Assembly (NCBI GenBank): GCA_003551325.1
Contig: PUMK01000315.1
Span: 1 to 18,821, forward strand
Direction: 5' to 3'
From: Candidatus Acetothermia bacterium
GTDB lineage: Bacteria; Bipolaricaulota; Bipolaricaulia; Bipolaricaulales; Bipolaricaulaceae
Length of the DNA stretch: 18,821 nt
Shown here one piece after another: positions 7,301-15,407 of the stretch. The notes under the pieces were generated by a model. The model worked only from the letters and a program-made list of their open reading frames with translations, searched no databases and was not told the origin of the DNA. Numbering within the stretch: the stretch's first letter is position 1; every line of letters begins with the position of its first letter. Both the position numbers and the translations under genes were made by a program.

Positions 7301-7338
7301 ATCCGCTCCAGACTGCGTTCACTGGTGTCGGTGTTCAT
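4324..7338 (-). CDS. hsdR: Type I restriction enzyme, R subunit (HsdR)
   Basis: A 1004-aa ATP-dependent translocase and nuclease that cuts unmethylated foreign DNA in complex with HsdM and HsdS. I start at the ATG at 7338 (MNTDTSERS), 11 nt after GGAGG; the GTG at 7350 lies inside that ribosome binding site. The N-terminal nuclease domain shows the PD-(D/E)xK core, LALDLGLFINGIPVATFELK (Asp160, Glu174, Lys176). The helicase motor follows: Walker A HSAGSGKSNS (322-331), DEAH in IIIDEAHSSQGG (about 428-431), and FAFTATPK. Length is normal for HsdR. It is last in the island and separated from the upstream gene by 230 bp, so it may have its own promoter, although I saw none with good boxes. All key residues are intact. 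Confidence 0.96.
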   Translation of the reverse strand: MNTDTSERSLERMICEALTGEPCDRADAGDGALRERPAAYGGSGWICGDAADYDREYCVDLAQLSAFLRDTQPEVTEALDLGQDGPTRRKFLARLQGEVTKRGTIDVLRDGIKHGPHHIDISYGTPSPGNVKAAERYEANRFSVTRQLRYSRDETRLALDLGLFINGIPVATFELKNSLTKQTVQDAIEQYKRDRDPREKLFEFGRCVVHFAVDDHEVWFCTHLKGKASWFLPFNQGWKDGAGNPPNPNGLKTDFLWKRVLTRQGLTNILENYAQVIEKKDDATGRKKRVQIWPRFHQLHVVRRLLADVLAVGAGRRYLIQHSAGSGKSNSIAWLAHQLIGLEKDGATVFDSIVVVTDRRVLDQQIKDTIKQFAQVGATVGHAERSGDLRGFIAEGKKIIISTVQKFPFILDEIGTEHRGRHFAIIIDEAHSSQGGRTTAAMHQALGATAEGDEDDTFEDRINRIMEAKKLLPNASYFAFTATPKNKTLEIFGRPEPQPDGTVRHLPFHSYTMKQAIQEGFILDVLKSYTPVESYYKLVKTVEGDPEFDTKRARKKLRRYVEGNEHAIRLKAEIVVDHFHEQVLALGKISGQARAMVVTSGIERANQYYHAIRDYLVERRSPHRAIVAFSGEHDYGGAKVTEASLNGFPSSQIPSKIQENPYRFLVCADKFQTGYDEPLLHTMYVDKILSGVKAVQTLSRLNRAHPKKHDVFVLDFMNDATTIQKAFEPYYRTTILADETDPDKLHDLKAALDGYQVYDPGQVDAFVELYLSGADRDRLDPILDACVAVYRNQLDEDGQVNFKGKAKAFTRTYGFLSQVLPYTRAEWEKLSIFLSFLVPKLPAPVEEDLAKGILEAIDMDSYRVEKRAAMRIQLEDADGEIEPVPTAGGGHLPELELDRLSNIIKAFNDQFGNIPWSDADRIHRLITRDIPERVSADTAYQNAKRNSDKQNARIEHDKALARVMNAVLKDDTELFKQFVDNEGFRRWLTDSVFALTYEAAGPRR

Positions 7339-7570
7339 CGGGGTGACCACCTCCCGGCCCCCATCAAGTACCCTATCATCTCCCCCCTTCCCTTGGAGAA
7401 ATCCACAAAGGCAGTTACCAAACGAGCTTCGAAGTCACTTCCGGACCTGCCGCCACACCAGTCCCGGCTGTGATCGCTTCAGCCTCCTCCGTCTGGGGCG
7501 CCGACGAGGCTCGCTTGGATGGGGGCGTTGCCAGTGTGGTCCCTATCATCGTCCGCAGCCTCTGTCACCA

Positions 7571-9889
7571 TCAGACATCTCCCTTAGGTAAGCCCGACAA
7601 CCCCAGAGCCTCGAGTGCATAGCGCGTATCGTCGAATCCATTCGTCAACTCAGCATCTTGAGAAAAATGGTATGAGACGTAGCGACATCGGTCATCCCCC
7701 AGAAGACGGTTGAAGAAGTAGCAGGCGTTTGCTTCCGTTCGTGGCGAGGGCATCACGCGGACAAATGGGAGAAGTCGGAGGCCCCGATCGTTGCTTGGAT
7801 CCAATAGGTACAACGCCCTATCATCCATCCCTTCAATGCTCTCACGCTCAACGGTCTCAAACGGGGCGCTCCTCGTTCCCTGTAGTAGGCGAACCTTGTA
7901 GTGGAAGAGTCCGTCGCGGAAGCGCGACTCGCCTGGCTGAATCAACTGGTAGTCCAGCCAGGCTCTCCCGGACACACCTCGACATTGTTGCACGAGGTTG
8001 AAGCACTCCGCAAGGACTTTCTGGGCTTGCTTTTCACCGACAGCTCCCACATGGCCTATCCAGTTGTTACGCACGCTGTTCGCTTGTTGCAGCACCTTGA
8101 GCAGTTCTGACGAGGAAAGCATCCTCAAGGTCTGTGGGTTGTGCGTTCGATAGAGCGAGGTACAGATATCCAATGCCCCGTCGATCATCGGTCGTAGACG
8201 AGCACCCAAGAACTCACATATACACTTCCACGCGCCAAAGGTGCCATGGTCGATGCGAAGACTCTGACCTTCAAGCGCGGATCTGAGTTCAGGCTTATAC
8301 TGGCTCCAGATCTCCGCGTCCGATGAGAAAGCACTTAAGTGGACAGTGGCAACGAACTCCGCCAAGGCCTCGAAGAAATGCACCAATGCCTCGTACTTCT
8401 CACGGGCTGAGCCAGATGTGGCACGGTATCGCCAGAGGACAGAGGCCAGCGGAAACGGCAACGTCTCAAGCCAGTCGTCAAAGCGATCCACTCGGTTCAC
8501 ACTCTCAACTTGCCGAGCTATCTGGTCAACACTCTGCGTATCCGTCCACAGTGTTGCCTCCAACTCATCGATCTCGCCACGGATGGTTGCGATCCGATCG
8601 AGCGCGCCGAGTACCTTCTCCTGCGTGGCAAGAGGCGGAAGGTAGAACGTTGCGTTGAGGAGATCAGGTAGGCGCAGATGCTCAATTGTTGTTCCCGTTC
8701 GGAGAGTGTCGAGAAATGCCTGTCCAAGCTCACGGTTGAGCAAGTGTGCCACAAAGCGTGCATCTGCGAGATCCGGATTGAGCTGCAGTTGCACATAATT
8801 CCTAAGTCGTCCCGAGAGGGTCTCCTGACTGGTGGTGGCCTTCCCGCGCCCTGCCAGCGGGAGGTAGACGCTATTCGGCTTCGCCTGAAGTCTGGCGAAC
8901 GCAGTCCTGTCCGTCCGTGTTGCGTCGATCACCAGCGCACCCATGGGAACAGGCGCGAATCCCAGACGAGGAACCAAGCGTTGGATTCGATCCTCCGCTT
9001 CAATGGAGCGATAGCCTCTGAAGTTAGTCCAGGAGCAGATACGCCCTTGTGCCGGACGGCGCCCTTCCTTGCGAGAAGCCAGGTTATCCACCAACACCCG
9101 TTGGTGTGCCGGGTCCTTCGTGTACTGTCCCACGAAGACCTCTCCTTGATCGTAACGTTCGATGATCACCACATAAGCTTCGACTCCTGTGCCTTGCAGG
9201 GATCCGCCAGGGAGATGTACGCAGGCGGTCACCACACAACCGAGAACACCTAGCACTTGTCTTACTAGTTCCGATCTTCTCGCCCACAGGAAGGATGTTG
9301 GCAAGATGAGTATTGCCTTGCCCCGCTCAGACAACCTTGAGGAGGCCCAGGCTGCCAGGACGTCGGTGAAGTCACCACGTACGTTGCCATCGACGCCCCT
9401 GATGGCGACCGGGCTCCTTACTCGTAGCCCGAACGGGGGTTCCGCAACTACGAGATCGTACTGCGACTGTAGCGGAACGTCATCCGCAAGCACATCCCCG
9501 GTGAACACCACAGCGCTCTCGGGAAGAACAAGTCGGGCAAGGTCGCTCATACTAGGGTTGATGTCAACCCCGTGGATTACGGATGCCCCCGACGCATCAG
9601 CAGCGGCCCTGAGCAGGTAACCCGAACCACAGACCGGGTCCAGTATGGATCCAGCTCCGCACGCAGCGGCGGCTGCCACCTGTCCCATGAAGTCCGCGAG
9701 ATCGGGAGAGGAGAAGAACTGCCCCCCTATCGCTGAACCTCTTGCAGTGATCCAGGACCGGAGCCTCTGGCGGCGCTCGCGGTGGTCCCGCCCAGCCGCA
9801 ACCCACTCCCGGATCAGCTCCTCAGGGCGAGAGACACCCCTGTTGGCATCAATGAACTCCCAGAGTTCCTTGCCCGCTTGTCCACTCAT
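7571..9889 (-). CDS. N6-adenine methylase/specificity fusion with C-terminal HEPN-like domain
   Basis: A 772-aa protein, ATG at 9889 overlapping the hsdS stop (ATGA), GGAGG 7 nt upstream. Three parts are visible. Residues 50-250: Rossmann methylase with SAM motif DPVCGSG (84-90) and motif IV written EPPF (150-153), where active N6-adenine methylases have N/D/S-PP-Y/F/W. Residues 300-450: half of an HsdS-like specificity unit (FYLPPLATQEKVLGALDRI then a helix). Residues 485-640: a mostly helical region with RNNWIGH (607-613), matching the R-x(4-6)-H signature of HEPN ribonucleases. The remaining 130 residues are unassigned. It is an extra gene, since hsdM and hsdS are already present. It may be a DNA-sensing effector, or a methylase made inactive by the Glu. 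Methylase assignment is firm; HEPN is by motif only. Confidence 0.85.
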   Translation of the reverse strand: MSGQAGKELWEFIDANRGVSRPEELIREWVAAGRDHRERRQRLRSWITARGSAIGGQFFSSPDLADFMGQVAAAAACGAGSILDPVCGSGYLLRAAADASGASVIHGVDINPSMSDLARLVLPESAVVFTGDVLADDVPLQSQYDLVVAEPPFGLRVRSPVAIRGVDGNVRGDFTDVLAAWASSRLSERGKAILILPTSFLWARRSELVRQVLGVLGCVVTACVHLPGGSLQGTGVEAYVVIIERYDQGEVFVGQYTKDPAHQRVLVDNLASRKEGRRPAQGRICSWTNFRGYRSIEAEDRIQRLVPRLGFAPVPMGALVIDATRTDRTAFARLQAKPNSVYLPLAGRGKATTSQETLSGRLRNYVQLQLNPDLADARFVAHLLNRELGQAFLDTLRTGTTIEHLRLPDLLNATFYLPPLATQEKVLGALDRIATIRGEIDELEATLWTDTQSVDQIARQVESVNRVDRFDDWLETLPFPLASVLWRYRATSGSAREKYEALVHFFEALAEFVATVHLSAFSSDAEIWSQYKPELRSALEGQSLRIDHGTFGAWKCICEFLGARLRPMIDGALDICTSLYRTHNPQTLRMLSSSELLKVLQQANSVRNNWIGHVGAVGEKQAQKVLAECFNLVQQCRGVSGRAWLDYQLIQPGESRFRDGLFHYKVRLLQGTRSAPFETVERESIEGMDDRALYLLDPSNDRGLRLLPFVRVMPSPRTEANACYFFNRLLGDDRCRYVSYHFSQDAELTNGFDDTRYALEALGLSGLPKGDV

Positions 9890-11286
9890 GCCCCCACCTC
9901 CTCCGGGACGGCATCGGGATCACTGGCGTTCTCATACTCGTCAAGGCAGCCGACGTCGGGCTGCTCGAGCGGCTCCGTGTCGTCCTCAGTCGGCTCATCC
10001 GGCAGTCGCGCCGCCGCCTCACGCACATCGAGCTTGCCGGTGACCAAATCGGCGATCAGGCGGGTGCGGAACTCGCGAAGGAGGGCGATCTCTCTCTTGG
10101 AACGCTCGATCGTGGCACGAAGAGTTGCGGTCTCCTCGTTCTGTGCTTTGACGATCCGGTGCTGCTCTTCGGGAGGGGCTACCGCAATGGTGATCCCCAT
10201 CAGGCGGTCTTGTGTGAGCTTCGGTTGCGCAGCCCCAGAGAGCCATGGCTGGTAGTTGATGCGCTCCATCACGGCGGCGAGATACTCAAGGTTCCCTCGC
10301 CTGATCTTGAGGATGTGAGCGTGGTTATTCACCCAGAACTTGCCGCGAGCGATGATGGCAAGCGGGAGGTTTCGAAGAACTAGATTGGCGCCGTCCTCGG
10401 CAATGAGGAGAAGCTCATCGTCGAACAGATAATCGTCCACCTTGTCGATGATGCCAGACGCCCCGTAGTAGTCGTACCGCCGGAGAGTCATGGCTCCGCG
10501 TTCTGTAGAACTCAATGGGACGCGGCGCCGATTGAGGCAGAGGAACTCCCTCTTGACGCGAGATACCACCCAATGCTCCGGCACATCCCCCAGCCACTTG
10601 ACGCCGGAGGGCTTGTAGGCGGAGTAGGGCTTGCCGGTGCGAACGTCAATCTGACCGGTGACAGCGCGGTGGATGATGACCTGCTTCTGCTCCTCCAGTA
10701 GCTTGATCAGCTTCTGCTTCGCGCGGATGTACCGCCGAATCCGCCGGTCCGCGTGGTCCAGGAACCGCACGATGGAGGCTTGGTCTGGGGCTGGGGGGAC
10801 CGCAATTGGCACCGCACCGAAGTCGGGCGTGTAAAGCCGGTTGAAGCCGCTTCCGATCCCCTTCGAAGCTTGCGCAAACTGTCCGACAAGCACAGGCGTC
10901 TTGAAGAGCTGCTCGAAGAATCGGACCTCAGAATGCCCTATCGCGGCAAAGACGCTATAGTCCGGGCTCACCAGGCCCTCGCACGCGGACACCGCGAACA
11001 TCCCAGACCAAGCCTGCATCCTGTTCATGACCAGGTGGCCGGGCCGACAGACCTTGTACTTCGACAGATCTGCGGCACTCGCGAGCTGGTTTGAAGCCTC
11101 CGACTGTGGCACTAGCCCCCTTTCTCTGGTCAACGAAAGGAGCAAGCCGCTGCCGTCTCCACTTCGTTCGTCTTGCTCGCGGAAGAGAGTCTTGATGCGC
11201 TGAACGCTCCAATGCCTCGGCACTTCCCCCAGCCACGGCACACCGGAGTCCTTGTACTGATGATAGGAGTCCAGGCCGCCGATCAT
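9886..11286 (-). CDS. hsdS: Type I restriction-modification specificity subunit (HsdS)
   Basis: A 466-aa subunit that gives HsdM and HsdR their DNA target. The ATG at 11286 overlaps the previous stop (ATGA) and has GGAGG 7 nt upstream; the frame is open 53 codons further but without support. The protein has the usual two-fold layout: the opening YKDSGVPWLGEVPRHW (11-26) is repeated as YKPSGVKWLGDVPEHW (224-239), each starting a target recognition domain, and each half ends in a long helix (about 170-205 and 375-412) followed by VTGQIDVRTGK and VTGKLDVREAA. Two different recognition domains imply a bipartite asymmetric target. The acidic tail (431-466) is unusual and unassigned. Confidence 0.95.
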   Translation of the reverse strand: MIGGLDSYHQYKDSGVPWLGEVPRHWSVQRIKTLFREQDERSGDGSGLLLSLTRERGLVPQSEASNQLASAADLSKYKVCRPGHLVMNRMQAWSGMFAVSACEGLVSPDYSVFAAIGHSEVRFFEQLFKTPVLVGQFAQASKGIGSGFNRLYTPDFGAVPIAVPPAPDQASIVRFLDHADRRIRRYIRAKQKLIKLLEEQKQVIIHRAVTGQIDVRTGKPYSAYKPSGVKWLGDVPEHWVVSRVKREFLCLNRRRVPLSSTERGAMTLRRYDYYGASGIIDKVDDYLFDDELLLIAEDGANLVLRNLPLAIIARGKFWVNNHAHILKIRRGNLEYLAAVMERINYQPWLSGAAQPKLTQDRLMGITIAVAPPEEQHRIVKAQNEETATLRATIERSKREIALLREFRTRLIADLVTGKLDVREAAARLPDEPTEDDTEPLEQPDVGCLDEYENASDPDAVPEEVGA

Positions 11287-13115
11287 GAAGCCGCCTCCTG
11301 TGCCAGCCTCTCGGGGTCCCAAATCTGTTCGGCAAGTCGGCGATAGAGATCCTGCCGGGTGTCTAGATCGGCCTTCTTGAACTCGAAGTGAGGCCGGAAG
11401 GGAAGCCCACTCTCCTTCACGAACCGGGCGAAGCCTGGGTCGCACTCGTAAGCGTCCTCGTGCAGGCTCTGAGCGAGCAGGTTCTGCTTGAGGTAGTGCT
11501 TGCGCTTTTCCGCATAGGGGAGATCGCCATAGCTTGCGTTGAAGCTCTTCGGCAAGAGCAGAAGGCCGCCGACTCGGTTCCGATACTCAGCGAAGTCGGC
11601 CGGGTGAGCGAAATCGTCCGTGTGGCGCTCGGGATGGTCAGCCCATACGTGCTCGACTTCGTAGCCGTGTCTGCCACGCCGCTGGATGTACTCGGAGTAG
11701 TGTGATGCACGCCCCGAGCGGGTCTCGACGTAGTCCGTCATGCGGGCAAGCATGCGGTGGATCTGGCGGCCGTTTGAGCCGTGGAGGTAGAACCGCTCGT
11801 TTTTGGCGAAGGTGTCTTCGTCCGCAGATAGCCGGTCCCCTAGGAGCTTCACTAGCGCTGTGACGTCCTGGCCGCGGATCTCCCGCATGACAAGGAACAT
11901 GGTGTACTGCATCGTCGAGTAGTCGATGGCACGCCAGTTCCAAATGCGGCGGGTGATCAGAATGTCCAGAAAGGCAGCAACGATGCGGAGCTTCCGCAAG
12001 ATCTCCCGCTCGTTGTCGGTCCGGCAGAGTGGGGAGAGTAGAACCGGAAACTGAAGGGTGAAGTTCTGCTGGGCATTGTAGTGGAGGACTTCAAGTCCCA
12101 ATGTGAGCGTCTGGGCTGCCTTCCTGATCCGCGCGTACCACTGCGCGTAGAACGCGAAATCCTCCTGGATGAAGCGCGCGAATTCGGCGCTGGTCTTGAG
12201 CCCGAGGGACACCTCGTGGTCCCGGACCCAACGGTGGAACTCGGTTCCGATGAGGTCGAAGTCCCGGGGTTGGGCATTCCTCTTGCGTTCGCGAGTGCTC
12301 TCGGCGTACTGGCTGCGCAGCCACGCCTTGATGCCGTCAGCGTCCTCTTCCTTGCCGATCGCGCGGAGTCCCTCGACGTGTCTTCGCCAGACGTGGCTCG
12401 CGGCGTTGCGCCGGTCGCCATCGGTGATGTTGGCGAGGAGGTAGCCTTTCAGCATGTCTGTGGGCGTAAGCGAGAGCCCGCGGTCATTCATGGTCTCAAA
12501 GATGGTGTAGGCATCGCCGTCGGAGTAGGCGGTGATCTCAACGAGGTGGACGTTTTCGATTAGCCAGTCAGCGAAGTACGGCAACGCCGCGCCACGCAGC
12601 TCCTCAGGGAAGATCTCCTCAATGTCCTGGTACCGCTGCAGGACGTTGGCAACGGACTCGGGCTGGCCATTCTCGTCGAACACAGCGCCGGTGAACAGCG
12701 CGTCCATGCAGGCAGCGCGTTCCTCAACATCGAGGTTGAACGACCTCCTCCCGAACCTCTGCGAGAAGATAAGGTCAGCCAGTTGGCCCTTCTGCTCGTC
12801 ATCATCCAGCTGGCGGTAGAGGTGGATCAGCAGCAGCGTGAGTGTGGTGAGGCGCTGCTGGCCATCGATCAGGAACTTACGACCGTCCTTGTCACTGATG
12901 ATGATCGAACCGAGGAAGTAGTGGCCATACTGCTCCACCGCGCTCCGCTCGTTCCCTGGTTCATGGCTGTCGTTGAACCTCTCGACCAAGTCTTCGATCA
13001 GCTGGGAGACATGTCTGGTCTCCCAGCGATACTCGCGTTGGTAGTAGTCGATGGCGTACTTGGCTCCTCCCAAGAGGGCACGCAGGTTCTTGGCGTCACC
13101 GCGAACCTGCCTCAT
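11283..13115 (-). CDS. GmrSD-like DUF262/DUF1524 nuclease
   Basis: A 610-aa protein of the GmrSD group, whose known members are type IV restriction enzymes that use NTP and cut DNA carrying modified cytosines; related proteins also occur as stand-alone defence genes. DUF262 (GmrS-like) motifs: DYYQREYRW (23-31), YFLGSIII (66-73) and LIDGQQRLTTL (82-92). The C-terminal DUF1524 (GmrD-like) nuclease shows EVEHVWADHPERH (from 486), Asn513 in RNRVGG, and a Lys-rich helix after FNASYGDLPY, the His-Me-finger pattern. Both halves appear intact in one chain. ATG at 13115 overlaps the hsdM stop and its own stop overlaps hsdS, so it is built into the hsd operon. Substrate is unknown. Confidence 0.9.
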   Translation of the reverse strand: MRQVRGDAKNLRALLGGAKYAIDYYQREYRWETRHVSQLIEDLVERFNDSHEPGNERSAVEQYGHYFLGSIIISDKDGRKFLIDGQQRLTTLTLLLIHLYRQLDDDEQKGQLADLIFSQRFGRRSFNLDVEERAACMDALFTGAVFDENGQPESVANVLQRYQDIEEIFPEELRGAALPYFADWLIENVHLVEITAYSDGDAYTIFETMNDRGLSLTPTDMLKGYLLANITDGDRRNAASHVWRRHVEGLRAIGKEEDADGIKAWLRSQYAESTRERKRNAQPRDFDLIGTEFHRWVRDHEVSLGLKTSAEFARFIQEDFAFYAQWYARIRKAAQTLTLGLEVLHYNAQQNFTLQFPVLLSPLCRTDNEREILRKLRIVAAFLDILITRRIWNWRAIDYSTMQYTMFLVMREIRGQDVTALVKLLGDRLSADEDTFAKNERFYLHGSNGRQIHRMLARMTDYVETRSGRASHYSEYIQRRGRHGYEVEHVWADHPERHTDDFAHPADFAEYRNRVGGLLLLPKSFNASYGDLPYAEKRKHYLKQNLLAQSLHEDAYECDPGFARFVKESGLPFRPHFEFKKADLDTRQDLYRRLAEQIWDPERLAQEAAS

Positions 13116-15148
13116 GACCCGGCTCCTCCCAGGATTTCCTCCAACAACCCCTCCGTCTCCTTCTCCAGCGCCAGGATGTCGGCGCGGATCTCCTCCAGCG
13201 TCCGCAGCGGCTGCGGCTTGTAGAAGTAGCGGGTGAAGCTGATCTCATAGCCGACTTTGACGCTGTCCGGTACGTACCAGGCGTCCGGGATGTGTGGCAA
13301 GACTTCACGCTTCAGAAAGGCTTCGATGGCTGCACGGGTGTCGGCTTCGGTGGGGAGGTAGCCGGGCGTTGCACCCTCGGGACACTCCAGGAAGCTGATC
13401 TGCTCCGTGTCCCGCAGCTCCGTGTCGGGCTCGTACTCGACCACGTCAGGCTTGCCGCCGATGCTGGCTTCGAACAGGCCACGGGGCGGATCAGCTGGCG
13501 TCCCCTTCTTGTGGATCTTCTTGATGACCGACGGGGCGTCCTCCGCGCGTTCGTGCGTCTCCTTGAGCGCCTTGACCTCCTTGGCGGCGTAAGCCCGCTC
13601 GGGGTCGATGCCCTTCAGGCGCAGCGGGCGCTCGACAGTCACCTTCCAGTACCCGAACGCAGAGTTGGGGAAGATCCTTGACTGCTCGGTCTCTTCGAAC
13701 TTCAGGAATGTCTCGCAGACGCGGGTGATGTCCTCGTCCGACAGTTCGCAGTTCTTCTTCCCGAGGTTCTTGCGGAGGGGCTTGAACCACTGCGTGGCGT
13801 CGATCAGCTGCACCTTGCCCTGGCGATGCTTGGGCTTACGGTTTGAGAGCACCCAGATGTAGGTCGCTATGCCGGTGTTGTAGAACATGTTGAGCGGAAG
13901 CGCGACGACAGCTTCAAGCCAGTCGTTCTCGACCATCCAGCGGCGGATGTTGCTCTCTCCTTGCCCGGCGTCACCGGTGAAGAGAGAGCTACCATTGTGT
14001 ACCTCGGCGATACGGCTGCCCAGGTGGGTCTCGTGCTTCATCTTGGAGAGCATGTTGGCCAGGAACAGCATCTGTCCGTCCGAGGACCGTGTGATCAGCG
14101 AGTACTCGGGATCACCGCCGTGCTCGATGATGAACCGGGGGTCCTTGATGCCGCCCTTACCCCCCATGCGTTCTAGGTCGCTCTTCCAGCTCTTGCCGTA
14201 GGGTGGATTGGAGAGCATGAAGTCGAACTCACGGGACGGGAAAGCATCGTTGGAGAGTGTTGAGTGCTCAGGCCCACCAACGATGTTGTCCGCTGCGTCT
14301 CCCTCCCCTTTGAGCAGAAGATCGGCCTTGCAGATCGCGTAGGTCTCGGCGTTGATCTCTTGACCGAAGAGATGGGTGGAAACCTCCTTCCCGTGCTCGG
14401 CGGCCAGCTCCTGGAGCGTCTCCTCGGCGACTGTCAACATGCCCCCTGTGCCGCACGCACCGTCGTATAGGAGATACGTGCCCGACTCGATGTCGTCAGC
14501 GATCGGAAGGAGGACGAGCTGCGCCATGAGGCGAACGGCATCCCTTGGTGTCCAGTGCTCGCCAGCCTCCTCGTTGTTCTCCTCGTTGAAGCGTCGGACT
14601 AGCTCCTCGAACACCGTACCCATACCATGGTTGTCGAGACCGGAATGCTTGACGGTCCCATCTCCGTTCAGTACGGGATCGGGACTCAGGTTGATGTTTG
14701 GGGAGAGGAACCTGCCGATGAGTGTTCCCAGCGCATCCGCCTTGGAGAGGCGTGGGATTTGATTGCGGAACTCGAAGCTGTCCAGGATGTCCTGGACGTT
14801 GGGCGAGAACCCATCCAGGTAGGCCGCGAAGTCCGCCCTTAGTTGCTGCTGGCTAGCACGGTTCCGGAGATCTCGCAGTGTGAACGGCGATGTGTTATAG
14901 AAAGCTTGACCTGCGGCCTGGCGCAAGGCTTGGTCTTGGTTGCTGATGCCGGCTGCATCCAGCGCGGCCTTCATCTCGAGGACGGCCTGCTTTGTGGGTT
15001 CGAGCACCGCATCCAGCCGACGCAGGACGGTCATGGGAAGTATCACGTCGCGGTACTTGCCCCGGACGTAGAGGTCGCGTAGGACATCGTCGGCGATGGC
15101 CCAGATGAAGTTAGCGATCCAGTTGAGGTTAATGGGGTCTTTGTTCAC
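13112..15148 (-). CDS. hsdM: Type I DNA methyltransferase subunit (HsdM)
   Basis: A 678-aa N6-adenine methylase that protects host DNA at the type I target. It starts at the GTG at 15148, with GGAGG 7 nt upstream. The N-terminal helical domain begins NLNWIANFIWAIADDVLRD; GEHWTPRDAVRLM (196-208) precedes the SAM-binding motif DGACGTGGM (229-237) and the catalytic NPPYGKSW (314-321), both in consensus form. The C-terminus ends in a helix typical of HsdM contact with HsdS (LRTLEEIRADILALEKETEGLLEEI). First gene of the island, with 225 bp between it and the terminator of the neighbouring unit; a 9-bp inverted repeat there could be an operator. Confidence 0.96.
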   Translation of the reverse strand: MNKDPINLNWIANFIWAIADDVLRDLYVRGKYRDVILPMTVLRRLDAVLEPTKQAVLEMKAALDAAGISNQDQALRQAAGQAFYNTSPFTLRDLRNRASQQQLRADFAAYLDGFSPNVQDILDSFEFRNQIPRLSKADALGTLIGRFLSPNINLSPDPVLNGDGTVKHSGLDNHGMGTVFEELVRRFNEENNEEAGEHWTPRDAVRLMAQLVLLPIADDIESGTYLLYDGACGTGGMLTVAEETLQELAAEHGKEVSTHLFGQEINAETYAICKADLLLKGEGDAADNIVGGPEHSTLSNDAFPSREFDFMLSNPPYGKSWKSDLERMGGKGGIKDPRFIIEHGGDPEYSLITRSSDGQMLFLANMLSKMKHETHLGSRIAEVHNGSSLFTGDAGQGESNIRRWMVENDWLEAVVALPLNMFYNTGIATYIWVLSNRKPKHRQGKVQLIDATQWFKPLRKNLGKKNCELSDEDITRVCETFLKFEETEQSRIFPNSAFGYWKVTVERPLRLKGIDPERAYAAKEVKALKETHERAEDAPSVIKKIHKKGTPADPPRGLFEASIGGKPDVVEYEPDTELRDTEQISFLECPEGATPGYLPTEADTRAAIEAFLKREVLPHIPDAWYVPDSVKVGYEISFTRYFYKPQPLRTLEEIRADILALEKETEGLLEEILGGAGS

Positions 15149-15300
15149 CTGCTCACCTCCGTGATCGCGCTCTCCTACCTAGATCTGCCTTGCTAAGCTC
15201 TTCCAGCGAACCGAGCGAAGGTATTGTCATCTCCGCTCATGAGATGGTAGCTGACCAGGGAGGCGCAAGCCAAGAGGACGGCCCAGGATACCAGTCGTTA

Positions 15301-15353
15301 GTGCGTTCTCATGTTCGCCATCTGGGTCGTTCGCGTGCCTGTTCAGAACGCAC
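15301..15353. repeat. Inverted repeat upstream of hsdM, possible operator
   Basis: GTGCGTTCT at 15301-15309 and AGAACGCAC at 15345-15353 are perfect 9-bp arms, centres about four helical turns apart, in the only untranslated region upstream of the hsd operon. No well-matched promoter could be assigned beside it. Confidence 0.35.
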
Positions 15354-15373
15354 AGAACCACAGGTCAACGAAA

Positions 15374-15402
15374 AGGAGGGGAAGGATTGTCCTTCCCCTC
15401 TT
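15374..15402 (-). terminator. Intrinsic terminator after the ArdC-like gene
   Basis: A 13-bp stem (10 bp AGGGGAAGGA/TCCTTCCCCT perfect at 15377-15386/15390-15399, extended by three further pairs including one G-T), loop of 3 nt, followed on the minus strand by CCTTTTCG. It begins 5 nt past the stop at 15408. Confidence 0.8.
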
Positions 15403-15407
15403 GGGTA

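Noticed and set aside
6046..7473. Plus-strand frame of 475 codons, and another at 4666-5874
   Set aside because: Both are antisense to hsdR, whose motifs are complete; the translated products match no domain pattern.
7479..7571. 30-aa frame starting in a TGATG overlap after the 772-aa gene
   Set aside because: Too short and without recognisable features; the overlap could be chance. It could still be a leader peptide upstream of hsdR.
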